64,000 bases of DNA from Salvia splendens (Eukaryota > Streptophyta > Magnoliopsida > Lamiales > Lamiaceae). Shown here piece after piece: positions 36,124 to 45,295 of the stretch. The stretch covers positions 23,822,293 to 23,886,292 of the forward strand of contig NC_056047.1 in assembly GCF_004379255.2 (NCBI RefSeq), read 5' to 3'. The notes beneath the pieces were generated by a model. It saw only the letters and a list, made by a program, of their open reading frames with translations, was not told the DNA's origin and made no database searches. Each line of letters starts with the position of its first letter. Position 1 is the stretch's first letter. Both the position numbers and the translations under genes were made by a program.

Positions 36124-36710
36124 CCGACCGCGGGATCCTCACGACCATCAAGTACGATTGCGAGGGCTATGCAGAATGTATTCAGGGGATTTTCAACAAG
36201 GAAGAACAAAGGGAAAGCTCCGACAAAGTTCACGCCTCCATCTAGATAGATTTCGGTCATATATTGGTATTTGTGTCTATTGAAACAGGTTGTGATCGTA
36301 AGTTGATTTTTGAACATTTTTGATATGATGAAACATAATTAGTGTGGAATGTTTTCTATGGTGGAATGAACAATATTATGATTTTGATAAACAAATATAA
36401 ACAAATATCGTCAAATGCCCGAAACATGTTTCAAAAATCAACATACGACCACACCGGGCGAAGTGGCTGGACTCGATACAAATTTACATAAAATTGCCCG
36501 ACCGGGCGTTTTAGAAAAATAAAATCTCCCGACCGGGCAAAGTTTCTGGACTGAATAGTGCGTGACGAAATTCACCCGGTGACGCATAACCCTTATGCGT
36601 CGTTCTTTGGTGACGCATAACGATTATGCGTCGTTCATTGGTGACGCATAATTGTTATGCGTCACTGGGTGAATGTTGTCATGCACTGTTGAGTCCAGAA
36701 ACTTCGCCCG
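36124..36710. repeat. left arm of internal inverted duplication
   Basis: This arm begins inside the 3' coding end of the PMD gene (ccgaccgcgggatcctc) and reappears on the minus strand at 41361-41992, including the final PMD codons, 3' flank, GC-rich palindromes and palindrome array. It is not the terminal repeat of MULE-2; it lies in the centre of the element. Confidence 0.9.
36581..36663. repeat. internal palindrome array (three units)
   Basis: There are three units of GACGCATAA, three variable bases, TTATGCGTC, spaced by cgttctttggt-like 10-base spacers and bordered by caccCGGT and CACTGGGTG. Confidence 0.92.
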
Positions 36711-37520
36711 TGGGTTGATTGGGGTCCGAAAAGAGGGTGGAGACATGTCAAGGTGCTCAAGGCCTCGTGGGGGGAGGGAACGGAAGCGACGCCCGTCCAA
36801 ACATTTCTTATGGAGTCATTTGCCCCTCACTGCGCGACTTTCGTATAATGGTCATAACTCTCTCATCCGGACTCCGATTGGGGCGTTTAAGATACTCACG
36901 CGAATCCCTTTCGAAGACGAAGATAGTGCTTTTAGAGGATTCCAGAGAAATCGCTCGACCGGGCGATTTTCAAGGGGAAAACGCCCGACCGGGCGTTCTG
37001 TCAGTTTTTGGTCGCGAATTCCAGAAAGTTCGCTCGACCGGGCGTTTTGCATGAGCCCAAAACGCCCGACCGGGCGTGTTGCGCGACTTGCGTTTTTGGA
37101 CTCTTTTTGTCTCTTTTATTTAGCACTTTTAGTCCCTTGTATAAATACCAATGTCTAGGGTTTTGTGGGGAGACTTTTGAACATTATTGAAGAACAAAGA
37201 CACCATTGGAGCACCCATCTTCATCATTGAAGATTTATCCAAAATCCCTTGTGGTTGCATTTAATCTATTGCCGGGCTTAGATTATTTGTTAAGGTATGC
37301 TTGCTAGTTCTTGTGTTGCTAGTTGGTGGAGCCATTAGGTTTTTGTTTGTGAAAGTAGCCATTGAGTTTTTCTTTCTTGAGCTTGAATCTAAATCATAAC
37401 ACTTATCATCTTCTTCTTCTTTTCCATCTTTTTATTGTCATATTTCTTGTTTGGGTTATTGGATATTATTGCAAGAACAAATCCGGGCAACATATGTTTA
37501 TTGAATCCTTAAGATTCACA
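36711..37520 (+). repeat. 5' LTR
   Basis: 810 bp, TG...CA ends. Three or more GC-rich palindromes (CGCCCGACCGGGCG and variants) lie at 36950-37080, and the conserved module with ctccgattg lies at about 36845-36925. Confidence 0.92.
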
Positions 37521-37525
37521 TTATT

Positions 37526-37540
37526 TGGTATCAAGAGCCA
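37526..37540 (+). other. primer-binding site, initiator tRNA-Met type
   Basis: TGGTATCAAGAGCCA lies 5 bases after the LTR end. It matches the common TGGTATCAGAGCC site with one extra A. Confidence 0.75.
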
Positions 37541-38090
37541 TTGGTTCTTGTTCTTGTAATTGTAAGAAATTTATCAAAAAAAAAAGAAAGAAAGAAAAAA
37601 AAAGTGATACTTCAAAATATATCCACGGGCTTTAGCTATAAATCGGTATACATATTGTTGGGTATGCCAAATTGATTATTCCAAAGTTGTAGACCAAAAT
37701 TGAATCAATTGTTGGGTCTATTGTTGTTGGGTGAAATTGTGCACACAAATTGTTTGTTGATTTGTCCCATTGGCCTAGCACCCTACTTTCACTTATCTTG
37801 TGGCTTCTTGGACTAGTTTTCACTTGCCTAGTTGTATATCTTGTTTGTGCTATTTGTGCAACCCTTGAGTTTACATCGTCGAGAGCAAGTGAGAGAGAGT
37901 ATCTAGCCACTAAATCTCTAAGCCTTCCGAGAGATTTTGGGTGTGAGTTTGGGGAATTGGGGACATGCTTTGTGGGTTGGAAAGTGAGCTCCTCACTAAA
38001 ATCTCCATTCTTGGGTGTGTGCGTTGTTTGTGTTACTAACAAAAGGGACTTGTCCCTAGTCTTGTGCAATTTGTTTTGTAGGTACTTGAA

Positions 38091-40685
38091 ATGGTGAACT
38101 CTAGGCATGACTCGCCTATAAATCAAGTTGCCTCACCATCCGATGTTACTATCGAAGAGATGTTCTCCTCAATCATGAAGTAGATGCACGAGGTGCGGGA
38201 CAATGTGAATGCTATGCAAGGAGGATTTACGACTTTTCATGAGGATATAGCCCTCCTCAGAGATCGAGTTAGGCATAACCATTCCATAGCACCTAGTGAC
38301 CGAGAGAGACATGATTGGAGTGGCTACAACTCTTGGTACCATGATGATGGACTTGATAGAGGGAGTAGAAGGGAACGAATTCCAAAGTTCCATGGAGAGT
38401 CACACTCTAGGGGGATGAGGGATCATGGTCATCATAAGGTGCATGAGTGGCTAATGGGGGAAGAAACCTCAAGTAAAGCAAGGAAGAGCTCAAACTCACA
38501 ACATTATGGTTGTGGCACAAGCGGAAGAAGTGTCCCACCAAAGAAGGTGGACTTATCTCATCCTAGCTATCACACGAAGGTTTCGTCGTGGTTGTCATCC
38601 AATTTCCCTCCTTCAAAGAGCTTGATTCAAAGTGAGCGTGACAATGTTAATCGCATTGTTAAAGAGCGTGTCAAATATAGGGTGGATTTTATTGCCAACG
38701 AAAATGAAGAGCAATGTGACGATGAAAAAGAGTCTATGTCCATATATGAAGAAGACGCACACCCAACTTTCAATGATGGTGTGCCAAGCATAGTGGAAGC
38801 CGAAGACGAATGTGAACCGTTGAATGCCCTTCAAATCTTGAACACCGAACCAAAGCTACATGAGGTTGCTAATGGAAACAAGCACTTGAGAGAGGATCGA
38901 GAGAAAGAGAAAAAGCTAGAGAGTGAGGGCATGCTTCAAAAGCCAATAGAGTGTGAGAAAAGGCAAAAATGTGAGACGCAAAAGCCAAGAGAGAGTGGTG
39001 GGGGTGAGTGTGAATCAAAGCTATCAAGAGAGAAAAACTACAAGCATGTGAGAAAAAAAAGTGGCTTGTTAGATTATAAGGTCAACCTTGGGTGGGCACT
39101 AGATAATCCTTTGCTTTTTGCCCTTGGTGAGAAATATAAACTTTTACCCACTAACACTTCTTATATTTCTTTTTGTGTTGTTGAGCCTTTTATAGTGAGT
39201 AAAATTGAAGACATGGAAGTGAGACATCATGATGCAAATGGCTTGGAAACTACCTCACCGAAAAATGATCAAGAGGAACAAGAGCAAGTCGAAGAACTCA
39301 TTGCCCAAGGTTCAAGTACACTATCCTTGCTTCCTTGTGATGTTTCTTTGAAGTGCTTAGATAAGATTGATGTGTTGGACAATAACTTGCTTTGCAAAAT
39401 TGATTTGAACCATGTTGAGCCTATCTTGTACTTAAAGCATGAGTTTGTAAATTCAAGAGTGACACATGTGAATAAGATTGATTTTGAAAAGCCGGCTTGT
39501 GATGATAGCTTTGTCATTGGTGATTTGTGGCATCAAGAGCTTGAATATTTGAATACCAAGTCCATATTTTCATCTTATGTTGACCCCTTCTTGAGAAATC
39601 CAAGCATTGATAAGTATGTTATTTCGATTTTGGATTCTAACTTGAAAGATGAAATGACTTCCTTGCATACTAAGATGTCTAAGCCTTCACTTATTCGCAA
39701 TTTTAAGTTTCATAAACATGTGGATGAGAATGTTGATGACTTTAGAACTTGGTATTTGCTATGTTTTCATTGCAAAATGGTTAGACCCTTCAATGGGATT
39801 GGGATGTTCTATGGTTGTTTTGTGAAGGACTTTTCCACTCACATGTCTTTTGTGGGTTATGTTGTGATTAAAGTCATAGTAATGCATTGTTCCCATGTGT
39901 GTGCCCATGTCTTGAAATTGTTAGAGCAATTGCGAGGGACTTATTTTTATAAGTTTCTTATGTTAATTGATATTATGTTTTACAAGATTCATGTGGTGTT
40001 ATACAAGGTTCACATGTCTTGTGTTGAGCATACCCTACATGCTATGCACAATGATTTTTGGTCACATTCTTCTCATAATAATGATCACTTCTTCAAAGTA
40101 TTGGAGCAATTAAGTAAGCATCATGTTGACAAACTTGATTCTACATTTGGCATAATTCCTTGTAAGCTTCAAGAAAATAATCTTAAGATTGAGGTCTCCT
40201 TTGTTCTCATTGCTAAATTCGTTTTTGAATGTGATAGTGGAAGTTGGTTCGTTGATTGTGATTGTGAGAACCATCTCCTTGTTTGTGAAATATCTTTTGG
40301 GTTCCAAAGTGAAATCAACCTCTTGTATTGTACTATGATATTTGATTTGGACTCGCTCGATTTTGTAGGTGTACTTGATCGGGATTTGAGGACAAATCCT
40401 TCAAAAGAAGGAGAGGATGATGTGAACCCGAGTGTCCCAAAGAAAAATCGAAGAACCGGATTTGAGGACAAATCCTTTCACAAAGAAGGAGAGGATGATG
40501 TGAATCCGGGTATTCACAATCATAAAATACAACGATGTCGAGGGCCGTGGGTTGATTGGGGTCCGAAAAGAGGGTGGAGACATGTCAAGGTGCTCAAGGC
40601 CTCGTGGGGGGAGGGAACGGAAGCGACTCCCGTCCAAACATTTCTTATGGAGTCATTTGCCCCTCACTGCGCGACTTTCGTATAA
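38091..40685 (+). pseudogene. gag-like protein of the non-autonomous LTR element
   Basis: An ATG at 38091 opens a frame that meets TAG at 38181-38183 and then continues open for 833 codons to 40685, ending 138 bases inside the 3' LTR. Early residues (MHEVRDNVNAM, RERIPKFHGES) resemble the start of gypsy gag proteins. The centre is rich in Glu, Lys and Ser; the C-terminal half is rich in Cys, His and Phe with no clear zinc knuckle. No enzyme motif is present. Two copies of a phrase ending KEGEDDVNP encode the purine-rich tract region, a tandem duplication. Function is inferred from position only. Confidence 0.6.
40400..40510 (+). repeat. duplicated polypurine-tract region
   Basis: The phrase gatttgaggacaaatcctt followed by aaagaaggagaggatgatgtg occurs twice, about 72 bases apart, just before the 3' LTR. 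One of the two should prime plus-strand DNA synthesis. Confidence 0.65.
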
Positions 40686-41357
40686 TGGTCATAACTCTCT
40701 CATCCGGACTCCGATTGGGGCGTTTAAGATACTCACGCGAAGCCCTTTCGAAGACGAAGATAGTGCTTTTAGAGGATTCCAGAGAAATCGCTCGACCGGG
40801 CGATTTTCAAGGGGAAAACGCCCGACCGGGCGTTCTGTCAGTTTTTGGTCGCGAATTCCAGAAAGTTCGCTCGACCGGGCGTTTTGCATGAGCCCAAAAC
40901 GCCCGACCGGGCGTGTTGCGCGACTTGCGTTTTTGGACTCTTTTTGTCTCTTTTATTTAGCACTTTTAGTCCCTTGTATAAATACCAATGTCTAGGGTTT
41001 TGTGGGGAGACTTTTGAACATTATTGAAGAACAAAGACTCCATTGGAGCACCCATCTTCATCATTGAAGATTTATCCAAAATCCCTTGTGGTTGCATTTA
41101 ATCTATTGTCGGGCTTAGATTATTTGTTAAGGTATGCTTGCTAGTTCTTGTGTTGCTAGTTGGTGGAGCCATTAGGTTTTTGTTTGTGAAAGTAGCCATT
41201 GGGTTTTTCTTTCTTGAGCTTGAATCTAAATCATAACACTTATCATCTTCTTCTTCTTTTCCATCTTTTTATTGTCATATTTCTTGTTTGGGTTATTGGA
41301 TATTATTGCAAGAACAAATCCGGGCAACATATGTTTATTGAATCCTTAAGATTCACA
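40548..41357 (+). repeat. 3' LTR
   Basis: 810 bp, nearly identical to 36711-37520. It is followed by ttataaaatctcccg, the same MULE-internal sequence that lies upstream of the 5' LTR at about 36515. Confidence 0.92.
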
Positions 41358-41360
41358 TTA

Positions 41361-41992
41361 TAAAATCTCCCGACCGGGCAAAGTTTCTGGACTGAATAGT
41401 GCGTGACGAAATTCACCCGGTGACGCATAACCCTTATGCGTCGTTCTTTGGTGACGCATAACGATTATGCGTCGTTCTGTGGTGATGCATAACAATTATG
41501 CGTCGTTCATTGGTAACGCATAATTGTTATGCGTCACTGGGTGAATGTTGTCACGCACTGTTGAGTCCAGAAACTTCGCCCGGTCGGGCGATTTTATTTT
41601 TCTAAAACGCCCGGCCGGGCGTTTTTATGTAGATTTGTATCGACTCCAGCCACTTCGCCCGGTGTGGTCGTATGTTGATTTTTGAAACATGTTTCGGGCA
41701 TATGACGATATTTGTTTATATTTGTTTATCAAAATCATAATATTGTTCATTCTACCATAGAAAACATTCCACACTATTTATGTTTCATCATATAAAAAAT
41801 GTTCAAAAATCAACTTACGATCACAACCTGTTTCAATAGACACAAATACCAACATATGACCGAAATCTATCTAGATGGAGGCGTGAACTTTGTCGGAGCT
41901 TTCCCTTTGTTCTTCCTTGTTGAAAATCCCCTGAATACATTCTGCATAGCCCTCCCAATCGTACTTGATGGTCGTGAGGATCCCGCGGTCGG
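41361..41992. repeat. right arm of internal inverted duplication
   Basis: Reverse complement of 36124-36710 plus the missing part of its other side. It carries the last PMD codons in inverted orientation, without the rest of the gene. Confidence 0.9.
41422..41535. repeat. internal palindrome array (four units)
   Basis: Four units with the same borders as the array at 36581-36663 but one unit more, with two degraded arms (gatgcataa, taacgcataa). Confidence 0.9.
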
Positions 41993-42217
41993 GCATTTGA
42001 TGGGTTGAAACATGTTTCTGGCATATGTTGGTATTTGTTTATCAAAATCATAATACTTGTCGTAATAACAATCATAATAACTGTCATAATAAAAAGCATA
42101 ATGACTGTCGACAACATCTCACAAATGTTGAAACATACACATAGTAGCTATCACATCTCACAAATGTTGAAACATACACGTAGTAGCTATCACAGCTCAC
42201 AAATATTTACCACGACT

Positions 42218-44875
42218 TTACGGAACAGCACCGGCTGAGCAATTTCTTCGGTCATGCCCCTCTATCCCGCAATTTCTGCAACGGCGGGGAGCTCTCGGTT
42301 CATCTTCCTCCTGGACATCCATTTGATTAAGTATCCTCCTTCTTCTAACTCGGCCACGCGTTCTAGGAATCAACTGCTGAGGGGTGATGCACAACTTCCA
42401 TGAAGGTGCAACCCAATACTCTTCGTGTCTTGGTGCATCAAATGAAACTTGAGTATAGTACTGTGATCTCCATGTACCTAGGTAGTACTTCTCATCAATG
42501 AGGTCAATCATAACATGACCTCGGTCTCTAGCAACCGCACAAGCATGCGAACAAGGGATTCTCCACATCTGCCACTTACCACAACTGCAACTCGATTCCA
42601 AATACCTCACTAATTGAACATTGTTGCCCTTTGACACTCCTTGTACGATTCTTCCTCGAGTTCGGACATGGTACTTCCCTGTATCTCGGTCAATGACAGT
42701 GATGTAATGTTTTCGCCCCTTTGAGTCATTCTTAGCAAGTTTGTCCCTCGCCCATGGGGTTAATTCACCTTCGGTGTGTTCGATTGTTGTCTTCTTCTCC
42801 ACCCACCATTTTACCGTCCTCCAAAATGTCAAATCAACCAACGCTCTAATCGGCAACTCTCTCACACCCCTCAAGACGTTATTGTAGCACTCCGACATGT
42901 TTGTTGTGGCCACCCCCCACCTAAGTCCACCATCGTAGCACAATGACCAACATTCTTTTGTAATCCTATTCAGGATTCGAACCGCACCACTGTTGACATC
43001 ATGTAGTGCTCGACGTCTTCTGGCAAATTTACGTTCCTGAGAACTGACCCCCAACTTCCATATAATGGCCTTCACATTGTGGCCCTTGTGCTTCTTCAAC
43101 ACATTTGCCCTCACATGAAGCAAACAAAATTTGTGGTGTATCTGCGGGGCCCTTGTCATGATTTCAGACTCCATTGCATTCAAGAGTCCTTTATGCCTAT
43201 CTGATATAATGCACACCTCCCTCTCGTATTTCACCACATGAGTTTTGACATGATCCAAAAACCACGACCAACTGTCATTGGTTTCTTCATCCACCACAGC
43301 ATATACAATAGGCAAGCATGTCTTGTTAGCATCAAAACCACAAGCAACAAGCAACTTACCTTTAAATCTTCCTCGGAGGTGAGTCCCGTCCACTGTTAAC
43401 ACCGGTGCAGCCTTCTGGAACACATGTATTGCAGGCCCAAATGCCCAGAAAACATAGTTGAACACCATTGTACGCCTCCGACTCAACAGCTCGTTATGCT
43501 TCCACTCAACAATTGTGCCCGTATTCTGTGATTGGGGTTCAAACATGTAGCTTGACAACTGCCTAAATGATTCCTCCCATCCACCGTACACAAACTCTAT
43601 AGCATTTCTCTTTGCATACCATGCCTTTTTATAACTGATTAACACACCAAATCTGTCTTGAACATCAGCTATTATTGAGAAGACCTTGAAATCGGCACAT
43701 TGTCGCACATGATGTCGAATCAACAGAGCTATCATTGGGGATGAAAAGTTAGCATGATCTCTATTAGCCCGGTGGCCTACACAAGTATGTCGATCCTTGC
43801 ACTTCCTAACTTCCCACATATCGTCATGCGACCTTTGTGTAACTGAAACCTCCCACTTACATTCCCTCGCCTTTTCAGCGTCGGTGGTGCTGATGATGCC
43901 TGCCCCTGTTACTGTCGTTCCTGCTGGAAATTTGCATACATCATGCCACCTTCTTAATTTGCTCTCGACAACCTTAAACTGTTTTTCATTCCACAAACTC
44001 CACATAGTTACAGCAGTCTTCACGTGTAGCTTGGAATCAAATTTTGTTCCCAACACAATCCGATGCGGCTCATTCTCATTCCAATACAAAAGGTTGTGTT
44101 CATTACCACCCACATCATCCGATACTCCAGAAGGACTACTTGGTAATTCACGAAAGAATCTAAACCCACTAGGATTGTATTCCGGAAGTGGTTGTTCACC
44201 TTGCATAACAGGTTTACATGGTACTATCTCATCATCAGAACTAGCATCGACATCATCAGCACCATCACCATCACTGACATCGAGGTCTGGCTCTGTCTCA
44301 GATAGTGGCCTTGGCTCATCAAGATCATCTGCAACATCTACCTCATCATTCAATCCAACACCAACATCAGCAACATCTACAACATCTACAACATCTACAA
44401 CATCTCTCTGCTCATTCATACTACGATCAAAGCTCATTTGATCCACCCTGGCAGATGATCCAACACCACAGTCAAAACTCATTTGTTCAAACCTCGCAGA
44501 TGCTCCAATACCATAATCAACAACTGGTGGGATTTCTGCACTCCTCACCGGTGAATACTCAACAAATAATTCAATACACCCACTTGAATTTTGAGCATTG
44601 TTGAACATAAACATTACACTTTCATCATTGCAAATCACAGAACTTGTATAACTCATACCGGAAGCATAGACTATACATTGTCTCCATAATAATTCAATTG
44701 TGTGTTGGTTCATATCTATTCCCATCGCATCACAGATCATTGCTACCAACCCAGAATAGGAAACACCTGAATTTAATATGATGGAGCTCCTCGCACGAGG
44801 TGGTTCATAACCAATACCCATATGTGGTAGTTGAACTACTCTACCACCCCAATACAAACTCACAAATACTTGCAT
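42218..44875 (-). CDS. MULE transposase (MURA-like), apparently intact
   Basis: MURA transposases cut and insert Mutator-like elements in the nucleus. The frame is open over 885 codons. I place the start at 44875 because tttttatgcag directly precedes aaatcATG, a good intron acceptor in the leader, and the protein then begins MQVFVSLYWGGR as MULE transposases do; an in-frame upstream ATG at 44977 would add a hydrophobic intron-like stretch. Domains in order (residues from 44977): N-terminal domain to about 145, acidic DVVD repeats and linker to 300, MuDR DNA-binding region around 310-440, DDE catalytic domain with D530 (VDGTHLRG), D593 (ISDRHKG) and E696 (NMSECYN), a SWIM zinc finger (CSCGKWQMWRIPCSH), and a C-terminal zinc knuckle (CRNCGIEGHDRRNC). 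All three catalytic acids are present. It points inward from the right end of MULE-2, convergent with the PMD gene. Confidence 0.93.
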   Translation of the reverse strand: MQVFVSLYWGGRVVQLPHMGIGYEPPRARSSIILNSGVSYSGLVAMICDAMGIDMNQHTIELLWRQCIVYASGMSYTSSVICNDESVMFMFNNAQNSSGCIELFVEYSPVRSAEIPPVVDYGIGASARFEQMSFDCGVGSSARVDQMSFDRSMNEQRDVVDVVDVVDVADVGVGLNDEVDVADDLDEPRPLSETEPDLDVSDGDGADDVDASSDDEIVPCKPVMQGEQPLPEYNPSGFRFFRELPSSPSGVSDDVGGNEHNLLYWNENEPHRIVLGTKFDSKLHVKTAVTMWSLWNEKQFKVVESKLRRWHDVCKFPAGTTVTGAGIISTTDAEKARECKWEVSVTQRSHDDMWEVRKCKDRHTCVGHRANRDHANFSSPMIALLIRHHVRQCADFKVFSIIADVQDRFGVLISYKKAWYAKRNAIEFVYGGWEESFRQLSSYMFEPQSQNTGTIVEWKHNELLSRRRTMVFNYVFWAFGPAIHVFQKAAPVLTVDGTHLRGRFKGKLLVACGFDANKTCLPIVYAVVDEETNDSWSWFLDHVKTHVVKYEREVCIISDRHKGLLNAMESEIMTRAPQIHHKFCLLHVRANVLKKHKGHNVKAIIWKLGVSSQERKFARRRRALHDVNSGAVRILNRITKECWSLCYDGGLRWGVATTNMSECYNNVLRGVRELPIRALVDLTFWRTVKWWVEKKTTIEHTEGELTPWARDKLAKNDSKGRKHYITVIDRDTGKYHVRTRGRIVQGVSKGNNVQLVRYLESSCSCGKWQMWRIPCSHACAVARDRGHVMIDLIDEKYYLGTWRSQYYTQVSFDAPRHEEYWVAPSWKLCITPQQLIPRTRGRVRRRRILNQMDVQEEDEPRAPRRCRNCGIEGHDRRNCSAGAVP
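44371..44405. repeat. 9-bp coding minisatellite in the transposase
   Basis: The unit caacatcta repeats about four times and encodes the repeated Val-Val-Asp of the acidic linker. Confidence 0.85.
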
Positions 44876-45152
44876 GATTTCTGCATAAAAAACATTTAAA
44901 ACAACGACAATTAGGGACATTTTTCCTACAAGCCCTAATTTGTATAAATTGGGTAAAACTAACAAATGAAAGCACAATAAACATGAATAATGATGGATGT
45001 AGCTAAATTGATTAACAAATTACCGGATCTTATGGAGAAATCGCCGGAAATCGCCTGAAAACGCCGGAAATCGCCGAGAGAAGAAATGAAAGTGTGTGAA
45101 AGTGCGTTCTGTGAGCTGCGTCTGCCTGGAGGGCGTTAAAAGCCGCCTTAAC

Positions 45153-45295
45153 GACGCATAACCATTATGCGTCGTTCTTTAATGACGCATAACCCTTATG
45201 CGTCGTTAAGCGACGCATAATCATTGTGCGTCATTAAAGAACGACGCATAAGGGTTGTGCGTTTCATTAAGAACGACGCACAACCATTATGCGTC
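45153..45295. repeat. palindrome array, MULE-2 right end (five units)
   Basis: Five units of GACGCATAA, three variable bases, TTATGCGTC. Two half-units carry changes (ttgtgcgtt, gacgcacaa). The leader of the transposase gene (44990-45120), with repeated cgccggaaatcgcc, lies just inside. Confidence 0.93.

Larger units (their letters stand above)
36711..41357 (+). mobile_element. non-autonomous LTR retrotransposon with gag-like frame only
   Basis: Two 810-bp direct repeats (36711-37520 and 40548-41357) start TGGGTTGATT and end AGATTCACA. I count about five differences between them, so insertion is recent. A primer site for initiator Met tRNA follows the first LTR and a purine-rich tract precedes the second. 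The internal part holds one long frame and no protease, reverse transcriptase or integrase, so it needs enzymes from another element. No 5-bp target duplication is present; instead about 190 bp of flanking DNA occurs on both sides. Confidence 0.9.

Noticed and set aside
38184..40685. Large host gene of 833 codons
   Set aside because: It lies between two 810-bp LTRs with a primer site and purine tract, and runs into the 3' LTR, so it is the retroelement's own frame.
43797..44441. 214-codon plus-strand frame
   Set aside because: It is the antisense shadow of the MURA transposase, whose catalytic residues and zinc fingers are on the minus strand.
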